A DNA stretch of 64,000 bases from Corynebacterium casei LMG S-19264 (GCF_000550785.1 NZ_CP004350.1:2088009-2152008); one strand, 5' to 3'; shown: positions 17,652 to 28,228, numbered from the stretch's first letter. Program-made: numbers and translations. The notes: a model not told the origin generated them from the sequence alone.

Positions 17652-18284
17652 CTAAAGGGGTTTATTCGCGCGGGCAAGCTCGGCGCGTTTGCCTTCCTGC
17701 CACAGTCGGTCCTGGGTTTCCATATCCACGATGAAGACCGTGCCATCAAATAGGTAGGGTGCGCGCGAGCGCAGCTTGTCGATGAAGGCCTGCGCCACCT
17801 CCCCCATTCCGAACGCCCCGCGGCGGGAGGCGATTTCGGCATGGAAAAGGACTTGTAGGAAAACATCGGCAAGCTCTGCCTTGATGGTTTCATCATCGGC
17901 GCCGGAGGTGACTGCTTCGGCGAACTCTGCTGACTCTTCTTTCAGGTATGGCAGAAGGCTTTCGTGGGTGTGGCTACGCTCCCACTCCCCCAACGTGTTC
18001 GCACGCTCCATCACGAGCTGCGCCTGGTAGACGGCATCATTGCGGGACGGAACCGCCAGAACCTGGGCGCCGGCATCCTTGCGGGCGATGACCTCAGGGT
18101 TGGTTTCATCAAAGGCGACGTAGGTTTCCCCTGCGTCGCCTTTTGCACCGTTAAGCAATGCATTGATATTCCACCGCACCTTGACGGGAATCTCGGGGCT
18201 AAAGGCGACCGGGCCGGAGAGCGTGCCCACCCATTCCAACGGAATCATGGTGGGCCAACGTTCATCAAGCAATACTACGGTCAT
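17652..18284 (-). CDS. mazG: MazG-type nucleotide pyrophosphohydrolase
   Basis: House-cleaning enzyme that hydrolyses aberrant NTPs to NMP and PPi. Residues about 100-200 form a MazG fold with the metal-binding pattern LKEESAEFAEAV (EExxE-like) and AELADVFLQVLFHAEIA (ExxD-like), and FIDKLRSRAPYLFDG follows as in MazG. The N-terminal 100 residues are less conserved, as in Rv1021. The ATG at 18284 starts MTVVLLDERWP. It follows mfd by 36 bases, giving the unit TetR-mfd-mazG. Confidence 0.9.
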   Translation of the reverse strand: MTVVLLDERWPTMIPLEWVGTLSGPVAFSPEIPVKVRWNINALLNGAKGDAGETYVAFDETNPEVIARKDAGAQVLAVPSRNDAVYQAQLVMERANTLGEWERSHTHESLLPYLKEESAEFAEAVTSGADDETIKAELADVFLQVLFHAEIASRRGAFGMGEVAQAFIDKLRSRAPYLFDGTVFIVDMETQDRLWQEGKRAELARANKPL

Positions 18285-18320
18285 GGATCCGCATTCTATA
18301 TCTTTTTCTCCGTGAACCAA

Positions 18321-21300
18321 TTAGTTGCTCACGGAAATGATGTTCTTGCCGCCCTTGGCTCCGGACTTGGACGTGACCGTGCTGGGTTTCTTGGCCCCGG
18401 TGACATCCACCGACGTGAGATCGAACATGTCGGTGAGGAAGTCGGCCATCCACTGCAACAGCTCAACATCGCGCAACTTCGGTGAGGTCACGTTGCGGCC
18501 GGCCTTCGGGAAGGACAACTGGATAGCCTTCGCCGCGGCACGGTAGTTGGAGCCCGGGAACAGGCGCTTGAGACGCACTTGCTTGGAATCTGGCAGGTCA
18601 ACCGGGTGAACCTTGATGCGCGTGCCCTGCACCGTGATGTCAGTGATGCCGGCCGCGCGGGCCTGGTGGCGCAGACGAGACACGGCGAGCAGACGCGACA
18701 CTTCTTCCGGCAGCGGACCGTAGCGGTCCTCCATCTCTTCGACCGCGAGGCGCAGGTCTTTGTTGTCCTGGCTGGCGGCAAGCTTGCGGTAGACCTCCAG
18801 GCGCAGGCGCTCGGAGTTGATGTAGGACTCCGGAATGTGCGCGTCCACCGGCAGGTCGATGCGGATTTCCTTCGGCCCATTGTCGGTGGCCTTGGGGACC
18901 TCGCCGCGAGCAAGGGCCTTGAAAGCGTCCACGGCTTCGGAGACCAGGCGAACATAAAGGTCGAAGCCAACTCCTGCGATGTGGCCGGACTGCTGCGCGC
19001 CCAGCACGTTGCCGGCGCCGCGCATTTCCAGGTCCTTCATCGCCACCGCCATGCCCGCGCCCAAGTCATTGTTCTGCGCGATGGTGGCCAGGCGGTCGTA
19101 GCTGGTCTCAGTCAGCGTCGCGCCCTTCGGGTAGAGGAAGTAGGCGTAGCCGCGTTCGCGGGAACGGCCCACGCGCCCGCGCAGCTGGTGCAGCTGGCTG
19201 AGGCCCATGTGGTGCGCGTTTTCCACAATCAGTGTGTTCGCATTCGAGATATCCAGGCCGGTTTCCACGATGGTGGTACACACCAGCACATCATATTCGC
19301 GGTCCCAGAAACCCTGCACGGTCTTTTCCAGCAGGTCCTCATTCATTTGACCGTGCGCGACCACCACGCGGGCTTCGGGCACGAGATCGCGGATTTCGCG
19401 GGCCTTCTTTTCAATATCAGCAACCTTGTTGTGAATGAAGAAGGTCTGACCGTCGCGCAGCAGCTCACGGCGGATTGCGGCCGCGACCTGCTTGTCCTCA
19501 TAGGCGCCGACATAGGTCAGCACCGGGTGCCGGTCTTCCGGCGGGGTCAGGATGGTGGACATCTCGCGGATGCCGGCCATGGACATTTCCAGGGTACGCG
19601 GAATCGGCGTTGCCGACATGGTCAGCACATCCACGGAGGCCTTAAGCGCCTTGATGTGCTCCTTGTGCTCCACGCCGAAACGCTGCTCCTCATCCACCAC
19701 GATGAGGCCCAGGTTCTTCCAGTGCACACCGGTTTGCAGCAGGCGGTGCGTGCCGATGACCACGTCAACCGTGCCCGATGCCAGTTCCTTAATAATCTCT
19801 TTAGACTCTTTGGTGGAGGTAAAGCGCGACAGCACGCGGATTTCAATGGGGAATCCGCCCATGCGTTCCACGAAAGTGTCATCGTGCTGCTGAGCCAACA
19901 GCGTGGTTGGCACCAGCACTGCTACCTGCTTGCCGTCCTGCACAGCCTTGAACGCGGCGCGCACGGCGACTTCGGTTTTGCCATAGCCAACATCACCGAC
20001 GATCACGCGGTCCATCGGCACCTGGGATTCCATGTCGTGCTTTACGGCGTCAATGGCCAGCATCTGGTCTTCAGTTTCGACGTATGGGAAGTTGTCTTCC
20101 ATCTCCATCTGCCACGGCGTGTCCGGCGGGAACTGGTGTCCCGGGGAGGCTTGCCGCTTGGCGTAGAGTTCCACCAGCTCGCCAGCAATTTCGCGCACCG
20201 CGGCGCGTGCCTTCTTCTTGGTGTTCTTCCAGTCCGAGCCACCCATCTTGGACAGATGTGGGGACTCGCCGCCGGTATATTTGGACAGCATGTCCAAGGA
20301 ATCCATGGGGACCCACAGCTGGTCAGCGGGCTGGCCGCGCCTCGACGGCGCGTATTCCAGCACGATGTACTCACGGCGGGAGGATTCATCACCGGATTGG
20401 ATGGTGCGCTCAGCCATCTTGAGGAACTTGCCGATACCGTGGGTTTCGTGCACCACGAAATCGCCCTGCTTAAGCGCTAGCGGATCGACGCGGTTGCGGC
20501 GCTTCGCGGGGCGGCGCTTGGCGCCGGCGATATCGCCAACGCGGTTGCCGGTCAGGTCGGTCTCGGTGACCACCACTAGCGGTAGCGCGTCGGCGTCAGT
20601 GTGCTTGCGCACCTTTGGGAACACCAAGCCGGCGTGGCTGAGCGCCTGGTAAAGAGTTACTTCACCTGGGGATGGCTGCCAGCCGGGCGTTGCCACCTTG
20701 GCCGGAATCCCCTTCTCCGCGAAGCGTTCCACCATGCGCTTAATAGCGCCCTGCGCTGGCGCGATGAAAGCTGCGCGGCCACCGGCTTGGGTGTGCGCGA
20801 GCAGCTGCGCCATCATGGCATCAATTTCCTTGATGTCACCGCGCGGGGTCGGGCCTGGCTCAAACTCCAGCGGAAGGGTGTCTTCTTCATCCGCGATGAA
20901 CATGCCTGTCGGCGCGAAGGTCCACAACGGCAGACCGGCTTTTTCGCAGGTCTTCTCCAAGGATTCATAGGAGCGGTAGCTCGATGCCTCGGTGTCAAGG
21001 CCCTTGGTGGCCAGTGGGCCATCGGCGCCCATGGCTGCAGCCTCCCAGCCAGCGGCCATGAATTCGGCGTCGGTGGATTCCAGGTCCGCGATGCGGGTGC
21101 GGATCTTCTCCGGCGCCACCAGCAGCACGTGGGTGCCTTCACCCATGAATTCGGACAAGGTGACCATCTTCGAATCAGACAGCACCGGCAAAAGTGCTTC
21201 CATTCCTTCGGACGGCATGCGCTGGCCAACCTTGCTCAGCAGCTCAACCAGGGCGGCGTTGCCGGGATGTTCCACGGCGAGGGTGTCAGCGCGCGCTGCA

Positions 21301-22010
21301 ATCGCTTCCGTAATTGGCAGCTCGCGCGCGGGGAAGATTTCTACTGAACCGACCTCAATTTCAGGGATAGTGCGCTGGTCAGCGATGGAGAACTGGCGGA
21401 TATCGGTGACTTCGTCGCCCCAAAATTCCACACGCACGGGGTAGTCCAGCGTGGTGGGGAAAATATCGATGATGCCGCCGCGCACAGCGAACTCACCGCG
21501 CTTGGCCACCATGTCCACGCGCGAATAGGCACGGAATTCCAGGTTGCGCACGACATCGTCAAGCTCGTATTCGCCCTCTTCGCGCAACACCACGGGTTCG
21601 CGGCCGACCACGTCTTTGAGCAGCGGCTGCGAATAGCCGCGCGCCGCGGTGACTACTACTTGCAGGCGGTCTTCTCGCAGCTGGTGCAGGATTTGCGCAC
21701 GCTTGCCGATGATATCCGCGCCCGGACTCAACCGCTCGTGCGGCAGGGTCTCCCACGCGGGGAAGAATCCCACCTTATCCCCCATCATGGCGGTCAGCTC
21801 CGCAGTGAGGTCTTCTGCCTCACGGCCGGTGGCAGTCACAACAAGAACTGGCGCGTGGTGCGCGAGCGCGCCGATAGCCCAGGGGCGCGCCTGGTCAATG
21901 CCCGTGATGTGCAGCTGCGACTGGCCAACGTTGTTGACTAGGCCTTTGAGCTTCGGGTCAGATGCAGCTACTTTGAGCAGCCCGGCGAGCATAGGAGGGG
22001 TGGGAGCCAT
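18321..22010 (-). CDS. mfd: Transcription-repair coupling factor Mfd
   Basis: SF2 translocase that removes RNA polymerase stalled at DNA lesions and recruits UvrA. At 1229 residues it has the full family length: a UvrB-homology N-terminus ([28 protein letters not shown]), the RNA-polymerase-interacting domain ([15 protein letters not shown]), and a helicase core with [11 protein letters not shown] (Walker A), DEEQRFG (Walker B), [10 protein letters not shown] (motif III), later motifs [11 protein letters not shown] and [10 protein letters not shown], and a C-terminal TRCF domain ([12 protein letters not shown]). It starts 11 bases after the TetR gene stop and precedes mazG. Confidence 0.98.
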   Translation of the reverse strand: MAPTPPMLAGLLKVAASDPKLKGLVNNVGQSQLHITGIDQARPWAIGALAHHAPVLVVTATGREAEDLTAELTAMMGDKVGFFPAWETLPHERLSPGADIIGKRAQILHQLREDRLQVVVTAARGYSQPLLKDVVGREPVVLREEGEYELDDVVRNLEFRAYSRVDMVAKRGEFAVRGGIIDIFPTTLDYPVRVEFWGDEVTDIRQFSIADQRTIPEIEVGSVEIFPARELPITEAIAARADTLAVEHPGNAALVELLSKVGQRMPSEGMEALLPVLSDSKMVTLSEFMGEGTHVLLVAPEKIRTRIADLESTDAEFMAAGWEAAAMGADGPLATKGLDTEASSYRSYESLEKTCEKAGLPLWTFAPTGMFIADEEDTLPLEFEPGPTPRGDIKEIDAMMAQLLAHTQAGGRAAFIAPAQGAIKRMVERFAEKGIPAKVATPGWQPSPGEVTLYQALSHAGLVFPKVRKHTDADALPLVVVTETDLTGNRVGDIAGAKRRPAKRRNRVDPLALKQGDFVVHETHGIGKFLKMAERTIQSGDESSRREYIVLEYAPSRRGQPADQLWVPMDSLDMLSKYTGGESPHLSKMGGSDWKNTKKKARAAVREIAGELVELYAKRQASPGHQFPPDTPWQMEMEDNFPYVETEDQMLAIDAVKHDMESQVPMDRVIVGDVGYGKTEVAVRAAFKAVQDGKQVAVLVPTTLLAQQHDDTFVERMGGFPIEIRVLSRFTSTKESKEIIKELASGTVDVVIGTHRLLQTGVHWKNLGLIVVDEEQRFGVEHKEHIKALKASVDVLTMSATPIPRTLEMSMAGIREMSTILTPPEDRHPVLTYVGAYEDKQVAAAIRRELLRDGQTFFIHNKVADIEKKAREIRDLVPEARVVVAHGQMNEDLLEKTVQGFWDREYDVLVCTTIVETGLDISNANTLIVENAHHMGLSQLHQLRGRVGRSRERGYAYFLYPKGATLTETSYDRLATIAQNNDLGAGMAVAMKDLEMRGAGNVLGAQQSGHIAGVGFDLYVRLVSEAVDAFKALARGEVPKATDNGPKEIRIDLPVDAHIPESYINSERLRLEVYRKLAASQDNKDLRLAVEEMEDRYGPLPEEVSRLLAVSRLRHQARAAGITDITVQGTRIKVHPVDLPDSKQVRLKRLFPGSNYRAAAKAIQLSFPKAGRNVTSPKLRDVELLQWMADFLTDMFDLTSVDVTGAKKPSTVTSKSGAKGGKNIISVSN

Positions 22011-22021
22011 TCTTGTATCTT

Positions 22022-22699
22022 CTACTCTTCCGTGTGTTTTTCAGTATTAACTACGGCATCTTCAACGGCGACATCGTCAAGCTGTGTCCCCAGCTTTGAT
22101 GAGCCCAGCTGGGGACCTGTCTCCAAGTCTGAGAGCCCGTTCCAGCAGAGGTTGACCACGTGGGCGGCGACAACTTCTTTGGCGGGCTGGCGTTCATCGA
22201 GCCACCACTGGGCCGTCATGGAGACCATTCCAACGAGCGCCTGAGCATAAAGCACGGCGAGGTTCTCATCAAATCCACGGTGCTTAAACGCAGTACCCAA
22301 GATGTGGGAGACCTGACTGACGGCAGTGTTGAGCAACGTTGAAAATGCGCGGTCCTGCTTGGAGCTAGGATCGCGCACCAAAATCATGAAACCATCGGTT
22401 TCTTCCTCGACATAAGTCAACAGCGCCATCGCGGCCTGCTCAATACGGTCGCGCCAAGAACCTTCCGAAATTGAGGCGGTAATACGGCGCTCCAGGTCCT
22501 GCATCTCACGGTCCACAACCACCGCGTACAGGCCCTCTTTGCCGCCGAAGTGTTCATACACGACGGGTTTGGAAACACTGGCGCGCGCAGCGATATCCTC
22601 CACGCTGGTTCCATCGAAACCTTGCTCCGCGAATGCGGAACGGCCAATGGAAATCAGCTGCTCGCGACGCTGCTTGCCAGTCATCCTCTGTCTTACCAT
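22022..22699 (-). CDS. TetR-family regulator (Rv1019-like)
   Basis: The 225-residue protein has a TetR helix-turn-helix near residues 25-60 (TSVEDIAARASVSKPVVYEHFGGKEGLYAVV) and a helical ligand-binding domain with TAQWWLDERQPAKEVVAAHVVNLCWNGL, followed by a low-conservation tail. It is the first gene of the minus-strand unit with mfd, the same arrangement as Rv1019-Rv1020. The ligand is unknown; autoregulation of this operon is possible but no palindrome was seen at the start. Confidence 0.92.
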   Translation of the reverse strand: MVRQRMTGKQRREQLISIGRSAFAEQGFDGTSVEDIAARASVSKPVVYEHFGGKEGLYAVVVDREMQDLERRITASISEGSWRDRIEQAAMALLTYVEEETDGFMILVRDPSSKQDRAFSTLLNTAVSQVSHILGTAFKHRGFDENLAVLYAQALVGMVSMTAQWWLDERQPAKEVVAAHVVNLCWNGLSDLETGPQLGSSKLGTQLDDVAVEDAVVNTEKHTEE

Positions 22700-22865
22700 G
22701 GCTACAGCTTATCGAATGCGCATAAAGATTCTTAACTGTCTCGGACTATCCCGCCAGCTATTCTCCCCACCCCACCCACCGGCGACTGTGAATTGGTGAG
22801 GGCATTTTAGTTCCGAGCATGCAATCGGGTACGATACTTTTCGTACATGAGCGTCATGCCCATGA

Positions 22866-22937
22866 TTCCCCATGGTGTAATCGGCAACACTACGGTTTTT
22901 GGTACCGTCATTCTAGGTTCGAGTCCTGGTGGGGAAG
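22866..22937 (+). tRNA. tRNA-Gln (TTG anticodon)
   Basis: Cloverleaf with acceptor TTCCCCA/TGGGGAA, anticodon stem ACGGT/ACCGT with loop TTTTGGT (anticodon TTG), T arm CTAGG-TTCGAGT-CCTGG and discriminator G73. CCA is not encoded. The 5' end beginning with U is usual for tRNA-Gln. A hairpin at 22945-22990 follows. Confidence 0.95.
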
Positions 22938-22944
22938 CAATAAG

Positions 22945-22990
22945 ACCCTCGACGAAGCTTGCATCATTGCAGCCCAGTCGAGGGTTGAAT
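22945..22990 (+). terminator. Terminator after tRNA-Gln
   Basis: ACCCTCGAC and GTCGAGGGT pair around 23 bases and are followed by TGAATTAGTTTTCG on the plus strand. The opposite gene stops at the edge of the hairpin, so it may serve both strands. Confidence 0.7.
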
Positions 22991-23853
22991 TAGTTTTCGT
23001 CTTCGCTGGCTTTGTTAGCGGAGCGACGCGCGGCCTTGCCGGAGGAATTCGCAGGTGAGTCCCCGGGTTTGAGGTGGCGGAGATTGCGCCCGGCGCGGCT
23101 GGCCTTGGATTCAGTGGGATCGGACTTTTCCACTGCCCGCCTGTTGCTGCCGAGTTTGAAGCCGCGCTTTTCTGCGCGCTTGACCGCGGATGCCATCTGC
23201 GCCGCGGTGTAGTTGACGGGCGCGTAGTTAATGCCGCGCGGCAGGACCCATTCAAACCAGTAAGCCATAATCGCAAGACCAGTCCCCAGGATGGGAGCGA
23301 TCATCATGCCGAGGCCGATAAATCCAGCCTCGGCGAAGACAACCATGGCGGCGGAAGCGAAGATGGCGGGGACGGCGTAGAGCGGGTTGCCGCCGAAGAC
23401 GGAAGGAATCTGCCCGGAGGCGACGTCGCGGACCATGCCGCCGCCCACGGCGGTGAGCACGCCCATGAAGATGCAGGCGATCCATGGCATTCCATAGGCC
23501 AAGGCCTTGGTACAGCCGGTGACAGACCAGGCGCCGAGAATGACGGCGTCGCCGTGGACTTTGAAAATCTCCCAGGCGCGACCCTTGAGGTCCGTCAGGA
23601 AAGCAATCAGGGCGCCGACGCAGGCGAGGATGAGATAAAGCGGGTCAGAGATAGCGTAGGCGGGGCCGTCACTGATCAGCATGTCGCGGATCATGCCGCC
23701 GGCGGTGGCGGAGAACAGGGCCAGGAAAATGAAGCCAATGATGTCGAAGTTGCGTTGGCGCGCGATGGTGCCGCCGATAATGCCGTTGAGGACAACACCA
23801 ATGAGGTCCAAGCTGCGGTAGAGCAGGTCGATCGTTGGGTCCACTGATTCCAT
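22990..23853 (-). CDS. Trimeric intracellular cation (TRIC)-like channel, YadS/UPF0126 family
   Basis: Membrane protein with two repeated three-span halves, each holding a Gly-rich signature: GTIARQRNFDIIGFIFLALFSATAGGMIRDML and GVLTAVGGGMVRDVASGQIPSVF. A seventh span and a basic, low-complexity C-terminal tail (about residues 205-287) follow. The UPF0126 family is homologous to animal TRIC channels. The ATG at 23853 is preferred to the TTG 12 bases upstream. It converges on tRNA-Gln and stands alone. Transported ion unknown. Confidence 0.88.
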   Translation of the reverse strand: MESVDPTIDLLYRSLDLIGVVLNGIIGGTIARQRNFDIIGFIFLALFSATAGGMIRDMLISDGPAYAISDPLYLILACVGALIAFLTDLKGRAWEIFKVHGDAVILGAWSVTGCTKALAYGMPWIACIFMGVLTAVGGGMVRDVASGQIPSVFGGNPLYAVPAIFASAAMVVFAEAGFIGLGMMIAPILGTGLAIMAYWFEWVLPRGINYAPVNYTAAQMASAVKRAEKRGFKLGSNRRAVEKSDPTESKASRAGRNLRHLKPGDSPANSSGKAARRSANKASEDEN

Positions 23854-23929
23854 AACCAGCCACAATACTCACTACCCCCGCGCGCCTTGGTGTTTTATGC
23901 CGGATAGGGGTGAAAAGCACACTCATTAT

Positions 23930-23944
23930 TGGAAACATTTTTCA
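23930..23944. promoter_or_regulatory. Zur-box-like palindrome before the AztD-type gene
   Basis: TGGAAACATTTTTCA matches 11 of 15 positions of the corynebacterial zinc-uptake-regulator pattern TGAAAATGATTTTCA, with AT-rich flanks (ATTAT and TTAGA). It lies 66 bases before a gene for a predicted zinc metallochaperone, which makes zinc control plausible. Confidence 0.5.
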
Positions 23945-24010
23945 TTAGACCAACCTTTCGCTAACTTTTCTTATTGACACTGTTTTTCATCTAGTTCGGA
24001 AGGGTTCATC

Positions 24011-25318
24011 TTGACCACTCGTAGATACCTCCTTATCCCCTTGGCCCTCGCGTCCGGTTTGGCAATTACTGCATGCTCCCAGCCGGCATCGACGCCGGAA
24101 GCTGACACCACTTCGGCGGCCAGCGCAGAATCTACTGCGGCCGAATCCACCGATGAGGCCAATAGCGCGGATGGAAGCGCTGAAGCGGAGGCGCCGGCCG
24201 AGGTCTCCAGCCCACAGGCACGCTTGGTGGCAACCTATGACGGCGGCATCGTGGTGTTGGATGCTGAGACTTTGGAACCTGTCACCGACATCCCGTTGGA
24301 AGGCTTCAACCGGCTCAACCGCCTGGGCGATGAGCGCAACGTGGTTGTGAGCACCCCGCAGGGATTCCAGGTCCTAGACGTGGGTGCGTGGACCGAGCCG
24401 CATGGCGACCACACGCACTCCTATACCACCACCCCGCGTTTGACCGACCACGTTTATGAAGGCGAAAAGCCAGGCCACGTGGTCAACCACAACGGCCGCA
24501 CCTTGCTGTTCAGTGACGGCGATGGCCAGGTGCAGGACTTGGACAATGAAAAGCTCGCGGACGCGGCCAAGGACTCGGAGTTCGCGGATCCCGATGCTGT
24601 ACCGGAGCTGACCCCACACCATGGTGTCGCGGTCGCACTAGACAACGGCGGCATGGTGCACACCGAGGGCACCGAGGATGAGCGTTTTAGCATCGTCGCA
24701 GTCGATGCCGAGGGTGAGGAAACCGCCCGCATTGATGAATGCCCGGGCGTGCACGGTGAGGCAGCCGCCGGCAATGGTGCGCTGGCCTTTGGCTGTGAAG
24801 ACGGCGTGGTCATTTTCAAAGACGGCGAGTTCACCAAGGTAAATTCCCCGGATGTTTATGGCCGCATGGGCAACCAGTTCGGTTCGGAAGAATCTGACAT
24901 CGTGTTGGCTGATTACAAGGTGGACAAGAATGCTGAGCTTGAGCGCCCCACCCGCATTTCGCTGGTCAACACCACCACTGAAAAAATTCAGCTGGTTGAT
25001 GTTGAGGCGTCTTACTCCTTCCGCTCACTTGGCCGCGGGCCAGAAGGTGAAGCTCTGGTGCTGGGCACCGACGGTAACCTGCGCATCATCGACCCAGAGT
25101 CCGGCGATATCACCAGCACCGTACAGGTCACCGAGGAGTGGGAGGAGCCACTGCAGTGGCAGGATCCTCGCCCAACCTTGTTCGTCCAGGATGGCAAGGC
25201 TTATGTCACCGAGCCAGATAAGGAACTCCTCCACGTCGTGGACATCGCTTCCGGTGAGGTGGAGCAGTCCAAGGACATCAACTTCAGCCTGAATGAGATC
25301 ACTGGTGTGGCGGGATAG
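24011..25318 (+). CDS. AztD-like zinc metallochaperone lipoprotein
   Basis: The 435-residue protein starts at TTG with an AAGGG site upstream and has a lipobox ITAC (Cys22) followed by an acidic Ala/Ser/Glu linker to about residue 65. The rest is a beta-propeller-like repeat domain with His-rich loops: EPHGDHTHSY, PGHVVNHNG, LTPHHGVAVA and a CPGVHGEA stretch. These resemble the zinc-binding sites of AztD, a periplasmic protein that hands zinc to an ABC importer binding protein. No zinc ABC transporter is present here; an MFS gene follows after 15 bases. A Zur-like box lies upstream. Confidence 0.75.
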   Translation: MTTRRYLLIPLALASGLAITACSQPASTPEADTTSAASAESTAAESTDEANSADGSAEAEAPAEVSSPQARLVATYDGGIVVLDAETLEPVTDIPLEGFNRLNRLGDERNVVVSTPQGFQVLDVGAWTEPHGDHTHSYTTTPRLTDHVYEGEKPGHVVNHNGRTLLFSDGDGQVQDLDNEKLADAAKDSEFADPDAVPELTPHHGVAVALDNGGMVHTEGTEDERFSIVAVDAEGEETARIDECPGVHGEAAAGNGALAFGCEDGVVIFKDGEFTKVNSPDVYGRMGNQFGSEESDIVLADYKVDKNAELERPTRISLVNTTTEKIQLVDVEASYSFRSLGRGPEGEALVLGTDGNLRIIDPESGDITSTVQVTEEWEEPLQWQDPRPTLFVQDGKAYVTEPDKELLHVVDIASGEVEQSKDINFSLNEITGVAG

Positions 25319-25333
25319 CTAAGCTATCTTGCT

Positions 25334-26644
25334 ATGACCTCCCCTGATTCCAACGCTAACTCCGGCAAGTCGCTTCCGCATGAATCCCGCAATGCGTCGC
25401 GGTTTGTCATCGCCAACGGTATGCAAAATCTTGGCGATGAACTGGTGGCAGCCAAGACCGTATTGCCGTGGTTGTTCCAGTCCGCCGGGGTTCCAGCCGC
25501 GTTGACCGGTTTACTGGTTCCCATTCGGGAGTCGGGGTCCATGTTGCCGCAAGCCGCGTTGACGCAGTGGGTGGTGAACTCCCCCTCGCGCAAGCAGTTG
25601 TGGATTCTGGGCGGGATTGTTCAGGCGCTCGCCGCTTTGGGGATTGCGGTGGCAGCATTGCTTGCCGATGGTTTGCTGCTCGGCCTCACCGTCTTAGTTC
25701 TTTTAGGAGTACTGTCGCTGGGTCGAGCGTTGAGCTCCATTACCGGCAAAGATGTGCAAGGCCGCACGATTTCTAAAGGCAAACGCGGTGTTGTCACAGG
25801 TCGCGCGACCACCCTGGGTGGGGTTTCTACCTTGGTGGTCGGCGGCCTTTTGGCATTTCTCGGAGATGTGTCTTTGGCGGCGATTGCCGTACTGCTACTC
25901 ATCGGCGCGGCCGCGTGGGGTGTGGCCTCGCTGGTGTTCACCGGCATCGTCGAGCCGACGGCAGCTGCAGGCGAGGCCGCAGCTGCCGGGAAAGACAAAG
26001 GCCAAGGCACAGGCAAGAATTCTGGCAGGAAGCAGAACTGGTGGACGGACACGTGGGGGCTGTTTCGCCATGATAAGAAGTTTCGGGACTTCGTTATCGT
26101 GCGCTCGCTGATGCTGGTGTCTGCGCTTTCTACTTCCTTTATTGTTGCGTTGTCGCACTCGGTGGGCAATGACTCGTTGAGTGGGTTGACTGGATTCGTG
26201 CTGGCTTCCGGGCTCGCGGCACTACTCGGTGGTGTGGTGTCAGGCAGGCTGTCAGATATTTCCTCGCGCAAAGTCATGACCTACGGCGCGGCGATTGCAT
26301 CCACGCTTCTCATACTTATTGTCCTCGCGGCAGGAACCCTGCCCCAACAGTGGAATCTTTATCTCCTCCCGTTGGGCTTTTTCGCTATTAATTTAGTGCA
26401 CACCGGAATCCGCGTGGCGCGCAAAACCTACGTGGTGGACATGGCCGAAGGAAACCAGCGCACCCGCTACGTCGCGTCTGCCAACACGCTGATGGGCGTG
26501 ATATTGCTGCTGGTCGGCGGGGTTTCGGCGGTGATTGCATCGGCAGGCAATGCGGCCGCCATCATCTTCCTGGCTCTGATTGGTTTTGTCGGCGTCTGGC
26601 GCGCCGGAAAGTTACCGGAAGTGTCCAAGCAAGCGTCAAAATAG
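25334..26644 (+). CDS. MFS transporter next to the AztD-like gene
   Basis: A 436-residue major facilitator protein with about twelve hydrophobic segments, split by a polar Lys/Gly-rich central loop (about residues 215-240, AAAGKDKGQGTGKNSGRKQN). Conserved loops include GRLSDISSRKVMTYG between TM8 and TM9 and GRALSSITGKDVQGRTISKGKRG after TM4. It starts 15 bases after the AztD-like lipoprotein and is probably co-transcribed. Substrate unknown; the neighbour suggests a metal or metallophore link, but that is inference. Confidence 0.85.
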   Translation: MTSPDSNANSGKSLPHESRNASRFVIANGMQNLGDELVAAKTVLPWLFQSAGVPAALTGLLVPIRESGSMLPQAALTQWVVNSPSRKQLWILGGIVQALAALGIAVAALLADGLLLGLTVLVLLGVLSLGRALSSITGKDVQGRTISKGKRGVVTGRATTLGGVSTLVVGGLLAFLGDVSLAAIAVLLLIGAAAWGVASLVFTGIVEPTAAAGEAAAAGKDKGQGTGKNSGRKQNWWTDTWGLFRHDKKFRDFVIVRSLMLVSALSTSFIVALSHSVGNDSLSGLTGFVLASGLAALLGGVVSGRLSDISSRKVMTYGAAIASTLLILIVLAAGTLPQQWNLYLLPLGFFAINLVHTGIRVARKTYVVDMAEGNQRTRYVASANTLMGVILLLVGGVSAVIASAGNAAAIIFLALIGFVGVWRAGKLPEVSKQASK

Positions 26645-26727
26645 GAGTTTCCGACACAGGCAACCGGCTACGGCGTTATGATTGGCAGCGGATACAACCA
26701 AGCCTGACGTACAGGAGTATTAAACTC

Positions 26728-28197
26728 GTGGTAACACAAACCCCAAGCGCCGTTGTCGTTCTTGCAGCTGGCGCCGGCACTCGCATGAAATCTGCCAAGC
26801 AGAAGACCCTGCATGAAATCGGAGGACGGTCCCTTTTAGGACATGCTCTTCATGCAGCAGCCGGCCTCAACCCGGAACACATCGTGGCCGTAGTTGGCCA
26901 CCAGCGCGACCAGGTCAGCCCCGCCGTTGACGCAGTCGCTGCTGAATTAGACCGCGAAATCCTGCAGGCAGTTCAGGAAGAACAAAACGGTACCGGCCAC
27001 GCCGTCGGCTGCGGGCTTGCACCAATTCCTGATTTTGACGGCACCGTCATTGTTACCAATGGTGATGTGCCGTTGCTGCGCCCAGAGACCATCGACAAGC
27101 TGCGCGACACCCACGTTTCTGAGGGCAACGCCGTCACCGTGCTATCCATCAAGCTGGATGATCCGACCGGCTATGGCCGTATTGTGCGCAATGATGCCGG
27201 TGAAGTCACCGCGATTGTTGAGCACAAGGATGCAAGCGCTGCGCAGCACGCAATTAATGAAGTAAACTCTGGCGTTTTTGCTTTCGACGCTGCTGTTTTG
27301 CGCGATGCGCTGGGCAAGCTGGATTCGAACAACTCCCAGGGCGAGCTATACATCACTGATGTGCTGTCCATCGAGCGTGAGGGTGGGCGCCGCGTGGGCG
27401 CATTCGTTGCTGCCGATGCCGGTGAGCTTGAAGGCGTTAATGACCGCGTGCAGCTAGCTGCCGCTGGCCGTGAACTCAACCGCCGCCTGGTGGAGGATGC
27501 CATGCGCGGCGGCGCACACGTTATTGACCCATTGACAACCTGGATTGGTGTGGGCGTGCGCATCGGCCGCGATGTCACCATCCACCCTGGCACCCAATTG
27601 TGGGGTAATACCTCCATTGAAGATGATGCCGTGATTGGCCCGGATACCACCTTGACCGACATGCAGGTCGGCCGCGGCGCGAAGGTCATTCGCACCCATG
27701 GTGAGAAGTCTGTCATCGGCCCTAATGCCAACGTTGGCCCATTTACCTTCATTCGCCCGAACACTGAGGTCGGCGAAGACGGCAAGCTCGGCGGCTTCGT
27801 GGAAGCAAAGAACGCGAAGATTGGCCGCGGCTCCAAGGTGCCACACTTGACCTACATCGGTGATGCCACCGTGGGTGAGCAGTCCAATATCGGCGCTTCC
27901 TCGGTCTTTGTGAACTATGACGGTGTGAATAAGCACCACACGACCATCGGGAGCCATGTGCGCACCGGCTCTGACACAATGTTCATTGCCCCGGTCAACG
28001 TGGGCGATGGCGCATATTCGGGTGCGGGCACCATCATCAAGGATGATGTTCCACCAGGAGCACTGGCTGTTTCCGGTGGTAAGCAGCGCAATATTGAGGG
28101 CTGGGTTGTGAAGAAGCGCCCTGGCAGTCCTGCTGCTGAAGCTGCGGAAGCGGCATCACCTGCCACCGATGATGATTCTGCAAAAACGGACAATTAG
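26728..28197 (+). CDS. glmU: Bifunctional GlmU (GlcN-1-P acetyltransferase / GlcNAc-1-P uridyltransferase)
   Basis: Makes UDP-GlcNAc for peptidoglycan and arabinogalactan linker synthesis. The N-terminal uridyltransferase domain has VVLAAGAGTRMKSAKQKTLH; the C-terminal left-handed beta helix of hexapeptide repeats holds the acetyltransferase with FVEAKNAKIGRGSKVPHL and YDGVNKHHTTIG. The 489-residue length is normal. It starts with GTG after an AGGAG site. A low-complexity Ala/Asp tail (last 20 residues) is typical of actinobacterial GlmU. It precedes prsA as in Rv1018-Rv1017. Confidence 0.97.
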   Translation: MVTQTPSAVVVLAAGAGTRMKSAKQKTLHEIGGRSLLGHALHAAAGLNPEHIVAVVGHQRDQVSPAVDAVAAELDREILQAVQEEQNGTGHAVGCGLAPIPDFDGTVIVTNGDVPLLRPETIDKLRDTHVSEGNAVTVLSIKLDDPTGYGRIVRNDAGEVTAIVEHKDASAAQHAINEVNSGVFAFDAAVLRDALGKLDSNNSQGELYITDVLSIEREGGRRVGAFVAADAGELEGVNDRVQLAAAGRELNRRLVEDAMRGGAHVIDPLTTWIGVGVRIGRDVTIHPGTQLWGNTSIEDDAVIGPDTTLTDMQVGRGAKVIRTHGEKSVIGPNANVGPFTFIRPNTEVGEDGKLGGFVEAKNAKIGRGSKVPHLTYIGDATVGEQSNIGASSVFVNYDGVNKHHTTIGSHVRTGSDTMFIAPVNVGDGAYSGAGTIIKDDVPPGALAVSGGKQRNIEGWVVKKRPGSPAAEAAEAASPATDDDSAKTDN

Positions 28198-28228
28198 TCT
28201 AGATTCAATGGGGTTATCATCAACAAAA

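Noticed and set aside
18579..20480. Long plus-strand open frame (633 codons) opposite mfd
   Set aside because: It lies wholly inside the highly conserved mfd gene on the other strand; its translation has no recognisable motifs and reflects high-GC codon bias.
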